The notes below the pieces were generated by a model, which was given only the letters and a program-made list of their open reading frames with translations, was not told the origin of the DNA and did no database searches. A stretch of 28,671 nucleotides of DNA from Bacteroidota bacterium (lineage in GTDB: Bacteria; Bacteroidota; Bacteroidia; Bacteroidales; GCA-2748055), in contig JAAEOI010000580.1 in NCBI GenBank assembly GCA_024244665.1, positions 1 through 28,671 of the forward strand, in the 5' to 3' direction. Positions 1 to 7,410 of this stretch are shown here, piece by piece; the stretch's first letter is position 1, and each line of letters opens with the position of its first letter. The translations under genes and the position numbers were made by a program.

Positions 1-1445
1 CGTGGCAGGTATATGAACCGCACCTCACCCGGAATCCCGGCGGCAAAACTGCCTGCTTCGACCCATTCAGGGTGAGGTTCAAACCGGGACCAGGGATATT
101 TTTCCAACAATCTTTTACCAATTCCGATCTGGGTGGACCCGGGATATTTCATCCCTTCCCTCCAGGTAGTGAAATCATACTCCTGTCCCTTTAACCCGGT
201 ATGGCCCGCATCCCCTTCCACGCCGGCATGCCAGATGCCTGCACCACCGTAGGTGTGGCCAGCTGCACCGCTGAGGATGAAACTCCAGAACATATGACGC
301 TGAATTGCCTGGAAATTTGTTTGCATATGACCTTCGTAGTTACCCTCACAAATCAAAACCGGTCTCTTTGGTGTGGCTGCAAAACAGATGTTTATCTTAT
401 CATAGGCCTTGTTCACATTCTCCATACCTCTGTGACCGATCGGCATCATATCAAAGTCAAACATGTCGTTATTTTCTAAGGCACTGCGTGGGTATCCACC
501 CACTGCATGGTAGCTGGTCAGCCGTCCATAGGGATCGGTATCTTTCAGATAGCGGGCCAGCTCCGACCATGGGCCATAGGCATCTTTGACTTCGCCACCG
601 ACCATCCAGACCGTGGGGTAGGCTCCGTAGCGGGCCACCAGATTTCGCCAGTGCCGTTTGAATCCATCCAGCCCCACTTGCATCAACGTGCTCTCGCCGC
701 CGCCTTGGGGACGACCCCAGCCGCCTACGATCACTGGCACTATGCCGGCATCAATCAGGTGCTCGATACGACGATCCGAATATTCAAAGTATTTGGGATT
801 TACCACGCTGAAATCTTGGGTCAGGTAAGGCATGCCAGCTTCGTTTTCCCACCGCGGTTCCATCATGGCTTCATCCGGGTAGGGCCCGCATACGATCTGG
901 ATGGCATTGAAACCCTTGGCCTTGCGGTCCGTGGTCAATTCCTGAAAGCCTTCCCATGTCAATCGTTTACAGAGACCCTTCCACCAGGTATCGGCCATCC
1001 AGAGGAAAGGCGTGCAGTCTGCGTGCTCGAAGTGACGGCGATCAGGCGCCACCTGGATAGGTCCGTGGTGGTAAAGCGCATTCCTTCCGCTGTAGGACAT
1101 TATCTCTATCTGGCCTTCGATCCCGTGCAGTCCTTTGTCCCGGGTATTACTGCATTGTGTTTGATAAATGTGGGATCCTAAAACTGGTGAAGCATATCGA
1201 ACCTTCCAGTCATCACCACCCACCCAGAATGCAGGAACTATCTTCTGTGCACCCTCAGGATCCGTGAATAGAACATCCAGGCCAACATCACTAAACGGGT
1301 TTGCATATTCCTTCCCGGCTTGGAGGGAAATTTCCACAACCATGTTGGCTTCTGTGCTTTTTACGGCCGTTTGAGCTGGCAGGTTCAGAAACGGGCAGCT
1401 CATCAATATCAGCCACAAAAAAGTGTTATACAAGGTCGATTTCAT
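1..1445 (-). CDS. Secreted apiosidase-like glycoside hydrolase (DUF5060 + DUF4038), 3' end cut by window edge
   Basis: Reading the minus strand from the ATG at 1443-1445 gives 481 codons with no stop, running off the left edge, so the C-terminus is missing. Residues 1-25 form a Sec signal peptide (hydrophobic FLWLILM stretch, cleavage near LPAQ). Residues about 30-110 look like the DUF5060 beta-sandwich. From about 145 the DUF4038/GH140-like TIM barrel begins, with FLWMADTWW, then DRKAKGFNAIQI and PYPDEAMMEP. Candidate catalytic acids are Glu285 in VWMVGGEVKD and Glu367 in CEGNYEG; characterised GH140 apiosidases use an Asp and a Glu, so Glu285 at the usual Asp position would be a variation. 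It is the last visible gene of the operon, 26 bp after the transporter gene. I infer that it releases the sugar the operon imports. The family call is good, the substrate is unknown. Confidence 0.85.
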   Translation of the reverse strand, partial: MKSTLYNTFLWLILMSCPFLNLPAQTAVKSTEANMVVEISLQAGKEYANPFSDVGLDVLFTDPEGAQKIVPAFWVGGDDWKVRYASPVLGSHIYQTQCSNTRDKGLHGIEGQIEIMSYSGRNALYHHGPIQVAPDRRHFEHADCTPFLWMADTWWKGLCKRLTWEGFQELTTDRKAKGFNAIQIVCGPYPDEAMMEPRWENEAGMPYLTQDFSVVNPKYFEYSDRRIEHLIDAGIVPVIVGGWGRPQGGGESTLMQVGLDGFKRHWRNLVARYGAYPTVWMVGGEVKDAYGPWSELARYLKDTDPYGRLTSYHAVGGYPRSALENNDMFDFDMMPIGHRGMENVNKAYDKINICFAATPKRPVLICEGNYEGHMQTNFQAIQRHMFWSFILSGAAGHTYGGAGIWHAGVEGDAGHTGLKGQEYDFTTWREGMKYPGSTQIGIGKRLLEKYPWSRFEPHPEWVEAGSFAAGIPGEVRFIYLP

Positions 1446-1471
1446 GTTCCTATAAATGATTTAATAACTTC

Positions 1472-2500
1472 TCATGACATAGTACTGGCATAGGCCATAA
1501 TGCCTGCGGCACCCACCAGGATGATCACGGCGATCATCATCTGCCTGATTGGTTTGCCACTTACACCGCGCCATTCACCGCTGATCCAGCCAAGGCCCTG
1601 TGCAGCCAGGATCTGAAAGGCAAAATAGATCCCGAACCCCAATGAACCTCCCAGAGGGCCAAGCATCAGCATACCAAGTCCCCACAGGGCGAATGCGAGG
1701 AAAAGATTCAGACCAACAATCAATGAGAGCCCGATTTCTTTCGGATTTTCCTTCAGCACATTCCAGGATTTTTTCCTGGACAGAAGAAAGGCCGGGTAAA
1801 GCACATTGACCAGGACTCCCATAAACATGCCCAGTGCCCATACAGAAATTGCGGCGGGCCATTCGCCTGCTCCCCGTTCCAACATGGCACCTCTGATGGG
1901 GGCCTGGCTGTAAATAAAAGCAAAGGCCGGACCCACAGAGCAAATCCCCGAGATCACACACATGACCAGTCCGCCGAAAAAACCTCCGGATCTTTCATCG
2001 TCCTTTTTAAGTATTTTATCACGGCCAAAGCCTGCCAATGCGACAAAGACCACGCCCACAAGCATAAGTACAGTGGCTCCCAAAATAACCATTCCGGTAG
2101 GAGAGTTTAGATCGGCAGCTTCCTGAAATCTGCCGCTGCCTTTGAAGATCATGGGTATAATCACTCCCAGGGGAATGCCCACACCGCTCAATATGGCAAA
2201 GCTCAGCGAGGCTCCGATCCGGACCAGGCTGATGCCCAGCAGCACATTTCCGATTCCCCATGCCAGGGAAAACAGGTTCGATTTAATGATGATTCCCGGA
2301 TCAAGACTCCGGAAACCCTCGATGGCATCCGGACAGAACAACAGGGTGACGACCCATGGAAGAACGAACAAGCCAAAGAGCATGCCCGGAAACCAGGTTT
2401 GCTCGAATTTGAACTTCTTCATCAGTTTCATGGGCCAACTGAGTGCTCCCGCTGAAGTACCTCCGAGGCCTGCTACAAGTAATCCGGATAAAATTGCCAT
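1472..2500 (-). CDS. RhaT-family sugar/proton symporter
   Basis: The 342-residue inner-membrane protein has about ten hydrophobic segments and matches the length of E. coli RhaT (344). Family-like blocks include LPWVVTLLFCPD, LAWGIGNVLLGISLVRIGASLSFAI, the GVGIPLGVIIPM loop and VMCVISGICSVGPAFAF. RhaT imports L-rhamnose with a proton; relatives in Bacteroidota sugar operons carry other monosaccharides, so the substrate here is not fixed. The start is decided by a perfect Shine-Dalgarno sequence seven bases upstream. It lies 23 bp after the lipoyl gene and 26 bp before the apiosidase-like hydrolase gene, so it probably imports that hydrolase's product for the kinase and isomerase at the operon's head. 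Confidence 0.88.
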   Translation of the reverse strand: MAILSGLLVAGLGGTSAGALSWPMKLMKKFKFEQTWFPGMLFGLFVLPWVVTLLFCPDAIEGFRSLDPGIIIKSNLFSLAWGIGNVLLGISLVRIGASLSFAILSGVGIPLGVIIPMIFKGSGRFQEAADLNSPTGMVILGATVLMLVGVVFVALAGFGRDKILKKDDERSGGFFGGLVMCVISGICSVGPAFAFIYSQAPIRGAMLERGAGEWPAAISVWALGMFMGVLVNVLYPAFLLSRKKSWNVLKENPKEIGLSLIVGLNLFLAFALWGLGMLMLGPLGGSLGFGIYFAFQILAAQGLGWISGEWRGVSGKPIRQMMIAVIILVGAAGIMAYASTMS

Positions 2501-2506
2501 TTTTTT

Positions 2507-2513
2507 CCTCCTT
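2507..2513 (-). promoter_or_regulatory. Perfect Shine-Dalgarno AAGGAGG for the transporter
   Basis: The minus strand reads AAGGAGG, six bases before the ATG at 2500. Most other starts in this window have only weak purine stretches, as is usual in Bacteroidota, so this site is exceptional and fixes the transporter start. Confidence 0.8.
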
Positions 2514-2523
2514 TTTATTTCGA

Positions 2524-2757
2524 TTAGTTAATAATTGCGATAGGTGTATTCACAGGAACGGACGCTCCAATTTCGACCAGGTATTTGGCCATTGTGCCTG
2601 ACACAGGCGCCTCCAGCTCAAACACGGCTTTATGGGTCTCGATCTCAGCGATGATATCACCTTCTTCAAGCGTTTCACCAATTTCAACGAGCCAGCCTGT
2701 CACGATCCCGTCCTCCATGGTCTCCCCATATTTGGGCATTGTAATGGTAGTCGACAT
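2524..2757 (-). CDS. Stand-alone lipoyl-domain protein
   Basis: The 77-residue protein consists of one biotin/lipoyl domain with no linker, peripheral-subunit-binding domain or acyltransferase domain. It starts ITMPKYGETMEDG and presents the modified lysine, Lys43, in ETHKAVFE; dehydrogenase E2 lipoyl domains usually have ETDKA, so Asp is His here. A swinging lipoyl arm would receive the acyl or aldehyde group from the E1 encoded just upstream (26 bp gap). Free lipoyl proteins are known as GcvH and in some acetoin-type systems, but no E2 or E3 gene is seen here. It may serve an E2 encoded elsewhere or act as the sole carrier in a variant complex. The domain call is secure and its partner is inferred. 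Confidence 0.9.
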   Translation of the reverse strand: MSTTITMPKYGETMEDGIVTGWLVEIGETLEEGDIIAEIETHKAVFELEAPVSGTMAKYLVEIGASVPVNTPIAIIN

Positions 2758-2783
2758 ATTTCCTGTTTTTTGTTCTTCTGAAA

Positions 2784-3767
2784 TTATAGCATGATATCTT
2801 TTACATCCCGCACAATCGTTTCCACACTTGGGATCACCTTCAACTCATGCACCGGCCCGTATGGAATTCCGGTTCGCATTCCTGTATTCCTTTTTACCGG
2901 CCTTTCCAGCGCATCAAAACACTGTTCACTGACGACAGAGGCCACTTCGCCGCTCCATCCACCCTCAGCCGGCGCTTCGGTCACCACGATGCAGCGTTTG
3001 GTCTTGTTCACAGAATTCACGATGGTCTGCCTATCCAAAGGCCAGATGGTCCTGGGATCGATCACTTCACAGGAGATACCCTCCCCGGTGAGCTGCTCCG
3101 CGGCTTCCATGGCAAAACCCACCATCCACGACGTAGCTACGATCGTTACATCCTCACCTTCCCGTTTCACATTGGCTTTTCCAAGCGGGATCAGGTATTC
3201 TTCGGTGGGTACATCCTCTTTCGCGAAATAGAGTGATTTGTGTTCAATGAAGATCACGGGGTTATCATTTCTCACCGAGGACTTCAATAAACCTTTTATG
3301 TCATAGGGAGAGGAAGGCATCACCACGATCAGGCCGGGCACATTCACAAACCAGTTCTCCAGGGACTGGGAATGCTGTGAGGAGTTCCGCCTTCCGGCTC
3401 CTCCCTGGGTCCTGATCACAAGTGGCACTGTGACTTTTCCGTTGGACAGCTGGTGCCATTTGGCCGCATGGTTTACGATCTGGTCCATGGCAATGGAGAT
3501 AAAATCGATGTACATGATCTCTGCGATGGGGCGCATTCCCATGGCGGCACTTCCCACGGCACAGCCTGCTATGGCTGCTTCAGATAATGGAGCGTCTTTG
3601 ACCCTGTCGGGTCCGAACTCTTCGAGCAGTCCCCGGGATGCCCTGTATAGGCTTCCCCAGCGTCCCACATCCTCGCCCATTAAGTACACATTCTCATCCC
3701 TGATCATCTCTTCGCGATAGGCCTGACCAAGCGCTTCTCCGTATGTAATATTCTGCATTTCTGACAT
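2784..3767 (-). CDS. 2-oxoacid/acetoin dehydrogenase E1 beta subunit
   Basis: This 327-residue cytoplasmic subunit matches the usual E1 beta length. It has the transketolase pyrimidine-binding domain first (LMGEDVGRWGSLYRASRGL, then KDAPLSEAAIAG), the RNSSQHSQSLENWF and VVMPSSPYD blocks in the middle, and the transketolase C-terminal domain (VTIVATSWMVGFAMEAA, VIDPRTIWPLD). With E1 alpha it forms the thiamine-diphosphate enzyme that decarboxylates a 2-oxoacid or cleaves an acyloin and passes the two-carbon or acyl unit to a lipoyl arm. The gene follows E1 alpha by 9 bp and is followed by the lipoyl gene. Sequence alone does not separate pyruvate, branched-chain and acetoin types. Confidence 0.92.
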   Translation of the reverse strand: MSEMQNITYGEALGQAYREEMIRDENVYLMGEDVGRWGSLYRASRGLLEEFGPDRVKDAPLSEAAIAGCAVGSAAMGMRPIAEIMYIDFISIAMDQIVNHAAKWHQLSNGKVTVPLVIRTQGGAGRRNSSQHSQSLENWFVNVPGLIVVMPSSPYDIKGLLKSSVRNDNPVIFIEHKSLYFAKEDVPTEEYLIPLGKANVKREGEDVTIVATSWMVGFAMEAAEQLTGEGISCEVIDPRTIWPLDRQTIVNSVNKTKRCIVVTEAPAEGGWSGEVASVVSEQCFDALERPVKRNTGMRTGIPYGPVHELKVIPSVETIVRDVKDIML

Positions 3768-3776
3768 ATCTCTGAT

Positions 3777-4739
3777 TTATGATTCGAGAGGAATCCAGAC
3801 ATGATCCGTGGCCTGCTCGAAGGTTGCAAAGGGCTGCTCCAGTGCCCACTCCTTATCCGCTTTCAATCCGCTTTTAATTTCCTGTTTAATCCCCTCCAGC
3901 TCCTCTTCCGTAACTCCTATTCCCTGCAGTTTATTCTTGCATTGCAGGAGGGGGTCTTTCTTCTTCCATTCGGCCACTTCTTCCTTTGTCCGGTAGGTAT
4001 TCTCCGGATCTCCGATGTAGTGCCCCCGGGTGCGATAGGTATGGGCTTCGATCAGGGAAGGTCCCCCACCCGACCGCGCTTTTTCAATCGCCTTCAATGT
4101 GGCTTCATGAACGGCCTCCACATCATTCCCATCCACTGTGATCTCCTCCAGGTCATAGGCACGTGCCCTCTTGGACAGTGGACTACAGGCCACAAATTCA
4201 TCCACAGGCATGGCCTCGGCAAACTGGTTGTTCTCCAGGATGTACACCACAGGCAGCTTCCAGATGGCGGCCAGGTTCAGACCTTCGTGGAAGGCCCCGG
4301 TATTGCATGCTCCATCGCCAAAGATGGACATGGCCACGTTATCCGTTCCCTTTTGTTTCATGGCAAGGGCCATCCCGGCAGCAATAGGAATACCGCTGCC
4401 CACGATGGAACCACAATAGACATGATTCTCCGCGTGGATGAACTGCATAGCACCTCCCAGTCCGCCACTCACACCCGTCTGGCGGCCCATCATCTCCGTT
4501 AAGATGGCCCGGGGAGAGGAGCCCTTTGCAACGGCATGTCCGTGTGAACGGTGGTTGCCCAGCAGGCAATCTTCCTCTCTTAATTGTGAGATCGCCCCTG
4601 CCGGTACCGCTTCCTGACCGGTGTAGGGATGATATCCACTCCACACGATATCCTGCATCTTCAGGCTTCTGCACATATCATCAAAGAGCCTCAGGTAGAG
4701 CATTTTCTGATACAGGTCCACTAATTCTTTTTTATCCAT
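3777..4739 (-). CDS. 2-oxoacid/acetoin dehydrogenase E1 alpha subunit
   Basis: The 320-residue subunit carries the thiamine-diphosphate/Mg motif from GDG (141-143) to NN (170-171), and the active-site loop NHRSHGHAVAKG around residues 62-73. The segment usually written GGSMH is GGAMQ here (96-99), so the His of that motif is Gln. The length is typical of AcoA/PdhA-like subunits. It starts 20 bp after the cyclase gene, and its stop lies 9 bp before E1 beta, so the two subunits are co-expressed. Its setting beside a sugar kinase, isomerase and transporter, rather than beside E2 and E3, is unusual and argues for a dedicated role in the pathway encoded here. Confidence 0.92.
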   Translation of the reverse strand: MDKKELVDLYQKMLYLRLFDDMCRSLKMQDIVWSGYHPYTGQEAVPAGAISQLREEDCLLGNHRSHGHAVAKGSSPRAILTEMMGRQTGVSGGLGGAMQFIHAENHVYCGSIVGSGIPIAAGMALAMKQKGTDNVAMSIFGDGACNTGAFHEGLNLAAIWKLPVVYILENNQFAEAMPVDEFVACSPLSKRARAYDLEEITVDGNDVEAVHEATLKAIEKARSGGGPSLIEAHTYRTRGHYIGDPENTYRTKEEVAEWKKKDPLLQCKNKLQGIGVTEEELEGIKQEIKSGLKADKEWALEQPFATFEQATDHVWIPLES

Positions 4740-4759
4740 TTTCTTGCTGTTTAGTCGTT

Positions 4760-5425
4760 CTACATCTCACTTGCAACTATACGCACCGGGCAAGAGTCCA
4801 TTCCCCTTACCCTGATGGGCAATACCATGATCGAGAAGCGCTTCCCTCTCAGTTTATCCAGGTTGGTCATGGATTCAATCATGGCCACATCATGGGAGAA
4901 CAGGATCTGGTGCACCGGCTGATCTTCCGTTCCCCTCACCTCCAGTCCGGTGGCATCCGTGCCTATGCAATGAATACCTTTCTCAATAACCAGGTATTTT
5001 GTGGCCTCTATAGATAGTGCGGGCCGGTCATGGCCCGTGGGGGTATTCCAGAGCTCCTGCATGCCGGTATAGATCACAACGATATCCCCTTTCCTGACCT
5101 CCACCCCACTGTCGATAATCTCCTGTTTGCTGATCTCCTCATCCTTTTTCTTATGGGTGAAATCAAATATCACCGCATCCCCTACCATTCGTTCCAGGGG
5201 ATAGTTTGAGGCATCTTTGCCGTCTTTCATATGGTGGTAGGGAAACTCAATGTGGGTACCCAGATGGGAGGAGAGCTTCACATCCTGAATGATGTACCAG
5301 ATATCTTCTCTTCTCACTGTTGTTTTATGAACCTCCTCTGTATTCTTTGTTTCAATTTCCAGCACAAATTCCTCCTCACCAGGGGTGAGCACGTGATTCA
5401 GTTCAATCAATTCATTCAAATTCAT
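4760..5425 (-). CDS. Cyclase-family (kynurenine formamidase-like) metal hydrolase
   Basis: This 221-residue protein belongs to the PF04199 family of metal-dependent hydrolases, which includes kynurenine formamidase and isatin hydrolase. The signature appears as SHLGTHIEFPYHH at residues 53-65: His54, His58 and Glu60 are likely metal ligands (the family usually has Asp at the third position), and His64 completes the motif. A later block, GIHCIGTDATGLE, is also typical. There is no signal peptide, so it is cytoplasmic. Family members hydrolyse amides or open cyclic substrates. In this operon it could open a lactone or other ring, which is inference only. It sits 12 bp downstream of the isomerase gene and 20 bp upstream of E1 alpha. 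Confidence 0.85.
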   Translation of the reverse strand: MNLNELIELNHVLTPGEEEFVLEIETKNTEEVHKTTVRREDIWYIIQDVKLSSHLGTHIEFPYHHMKDGKDASNYPLERMVGDAVIFDFTHKKKDEEISKQEIIDSGVEVRKGDIVVIYTGMQELWNTPTGHDRPALSIEATKYLVIEKGIHCIGTDATGLEVRGTEDQPVHQILFSHDVAMIESMTNLDKLRGKRFSIMVLPIRVRGMDSCPVRIVASEM

Positions 5426-5437
5426 ATCTGTTGACTA

Positions 5438-6226
5438 TTAAAGGTTTGCATATTCGGGGAACTTATCCGTATCTGTGACAAATCCCAGTTTCTCTATATT
5501 TTGCTTCACACTTTGGTAATTGACATTCTCATTTAGCCAGGGTAGCTGGCTGATATCGCCCGCCTCTATGATCCTTAAAGGTATTTCATCCTTATAATTC
5601 GTGTTGAATACGTAGCGCTCCCCTTCGTTCTCCGTATCCATCTCATAATAGATGGCCCCCTGCTTCTCCTTAAAGGGATCGTATACGCCGCTCATCCCGT
5701 CCATGACTACGTAAGAGAAAATCAGCGGTTCCTTACCTGGGTTTATTTGCAGATGGCCATAGTCGGGTGGTACCACAAAGGTCTCTCCCGCCCTGACTTT
5801 AACCAGCACGGCATCTTCAATTATTTTATAGGGAGGAGCAGCTTTCTGAAGCAAAAAATGCCCCGTTCCGTAAAGCACCGTATATACTTCGGGAGTGGCG
5901 GCCTGGTTGGGAGGAACTATGGGGTGGTACTGGCCCGAGCTCTTTACGAATTCCCCGCCATGGGTACCCGGCATAAACGAGACAATGCCGTATATGATAT
6001 TGGCCTTATCCCAGATGCTAATATCTTCCGGAAGCCACAGGCCTGCGGTATACTGGTAGACAACCGCTTCGTTCTCCTCTACCGGATTTGCCCAGACACC
6101 CTCTAAATCATTCACTTTCCTTGTTCTGTATCCGGTATCGTTCAGTTGTTCACCCAGTATGTATTCACAGCTTTCCGCATCCAGGGATACGGGCAGGCCA
6201 CATTTGTCTTCTATATTGATGATCAT
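5438..6226 (-). CDS. Cupin-type glucose-6-phosphate isomerase-like protein
   Basis: The 262-residue protein matches the cupin (archaeal-type, PF06560) phosphoglucose isomerases, which interconvert aldose and ketose phosphates using a bound metal. Core blocks are GQYHPI (98-103), TPEVYTVLYGTGHFLLQ (111-127) and VVPPDYGHLQINPG (151-164). His101, Glu113 and His158 match metal ligands, but the first His of the family motif GHYH is Gln99 here, which could change metal or substrate use. It is longer than the ~190-residue archaeal enzyme, with an extra C-terminal region of about 70 residues. It starts 10 bp after the kinase gene, giving a natural kinase-then-isomerase order. Glucose-6-phosphate as substrate is not proven. 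Confidence 0.85.
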   Translation of the reverse strand: MIINIEDKCGLPVSLDAESCEYILGEQLNDTGYRTRKVNDLEGVWANPVEENEAVVYQYTAGLWLPEDISIWDKANIIYGIVSFMPGTHGGEFVKSSGQYHPIVPPNQAATPEVYTVLYGTGHFLLQKAAPPYKIIEDAVLVKVRAGETFVVPPDYGHLQINPGKEPLIFSYVVMDGMSGVYDPFKEKQGAIYYEMDTENEGERYVFNTNYKDEIPLRIIEAGDISQLPWLNENVNYQSVKQNIEKLGFVTDTDKFPEYANL

Positions 6227-6236
6227 TCTTTTGATG

Positions 6237-7217
6237 TTATTTGATGGTTTTTGAGCTCATGCCCTGAACCTTCCTGATGGCTCCCAGCACACCGGCCTCA
6301 TCAACAAGTTCAGAACAGATCACCTCACACTCGGTCAGGCCTTTAAAAATGAGCCAGCAATTTTCACTCATCACCCGGTTAATGGTCTCCAGGACAAAGT
6401 CACTTCTTTCGGCAAGTCCGCCCACAATGACGATTTTCTCGGGCTGCATGGTAAGCACGATGTTCGCACACAGTCGGCCCAGCAGTGTGGCCACCCGTTC
6501 AAGTACGGAAATGGCCACCTTATCCCCTTTTTCAGCGGCTTCAAAAACCATTGGAGAGGTGAGTTTGGAGGGATATCCCCCGCAGAGTTCATGCAAGATG
6601 GATTCCTTTTCCTTCACCACCGCCAGCTGTCCGTGCTTGGCAATTCCGCCTCCACATACCAGGGTATCAATGCAACCTGTGGCTCCGCATTTACAGGGCC
6701 AGTCGTCATCACTTACCACTGAATGTCCGAATTCCGGGAACAGGTTGTTGGGATTCTCCACTACCTCGCCATCTATGATAAAGCCAGCACCCAACCCTGT
6801 TCCCCAGGCAAGCAGTGCGTATCTGTCACACTCCTTTCCAATCCCAGCCCATTGGGTTCCCCAGGCAGCCATCACAGGATCCACATCGGCAACAACAGGA
6901 ACCCCATAGCGCTCCTCCAGGGGCTTTGTAATGGAAACGCCTCCCAGGAAATCCCATTGCGGACCCCAGGCAATCACACCAGTCTCCCGGTCAACCACTG
7001 CAGGAACAGAGATCCCGATTCCCTGAACATCCTTTTCATTGTATCCAGATTCCTTCAGGGCTTCATCAATTCCTTCAAATATTTTAACAAATACACCTTC
7101 TTTGGAATCCTTGGAATATTTTCGCTTGGTGTAATATTTTAAAACAGGCTCTTCTTCGGTTACCGCGAAGCGCATGTTGGTTTTACCGATATCAATTCCT
7201 ATGTAACACTTTTTCAT
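6237..7217 (-). CDS. ROK-family sugar kinase
   Basis: Starting at the ATG at 7217 the protein has 326 residues; a TTG 15 bases earlier is possible but less likely. The N-terminus has the ATP-binding DIGKTNMRF motif (9-17). PEFGH (161-165) and CKCGATGC (175-182) form the ROK sugar- and zinc-binding signature. The catalytic Asp is Asp113, but the usual Asn-Asp pair is Val-Asp (VVADVDPVMAA), losing the conserved sugar-contacting Asn, so the substrate may not be plain glucose. It probably phosphorylates the sugar brought in by the RhaT-like transporter. It is the first gene of the eight-gene operon and is divergent from the GntR/LacI-type regulator. Confidence 0.88.
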   Translation of the reverse strand: MKKCYIGIDIGKTNMRFAVTEEEPVLKYYTKRKYSKDSKEGVFVKIFEGIDEALKESGYNEKDVQGIGISVPAVVDRETGVIAWGPQWDFLGGVSITKPLEERYGVPVVADVDPVMAAWGTQWAGIGKECDRYALLAWGTGLGAGFIIDGEVVENPNNLFPEFGHSVVSDDDWPCKCGATGCIDTLVCGGGIAKHGQLAVVKEKESILHELCGGYPSKLTSPMVFEAAEKGDKVAISVLERVATLLGRLCANIVLTMQPEKIVIVGGLAERSDFVLETINRVMSENCWLIFKGLTECEVICSELVDEAGVLGAIRKVQGMSSKTIK

Positions 7218-7247
7218 GGGGAGTATGGTCAAAATTTGTGAGTATAT

Positions 7248-7369
7248 TTACATTTACCTTACATTTAATGAAGTTTAATGCTGAGTAAAATAAGACATTT
7301 GTTGACACATAATCAATATAAATAGGCATTGAAAGCAATTATATTATTATTTTCATATATTTACATTTT
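7248..7369. promoter_or_regulatory. Spaced TTACATTTA repeats in the divergent promoter region
   Basis: TTACATTTA occurs at 7248-7256 and again at 7259-7267, 11 bp apart (about one helical turn), just upstream of the kinase start. A near copy (TTACATTTT) lies at 7361-7369 before the regulator. The first and third copies share a longer identical 13-mer, TATATTTACATTT (7243-7255 and 7356-7368). The spacing and placement suggest operator sites for the adjacent regulator. The region is AT-rich, so chance similarity is possible. Confidence 0.45.
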
Positions 7370-7410
7370 GTTATCATTTGAAGCGATTCACCATCATTCA
7401 TCAGCATTTC

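Noticed and set aside
507..1181. A 224-codon open frame on the plus strand
   Set aside because: It is antisense to the apiosidase-like hydrolase, whose minus-strand frame is open across the whole stretch and carries clear family motifs and a signal peptide.
3801..4502. A 233-codon plus-strand open frame
   Set aside because: It lies entirely antisense to the E1 alpha gene and has no recognisable motif; the minus-strand product has full thiamine-diphosphate motifs.
7218..7232. The TTG start five codons upstream for the ROK kinase
   Set aside because: The ATG at 7217 places the conserved IGIDIGKTN motif at the usual distance from the N-terminus, and ATG is the better start.
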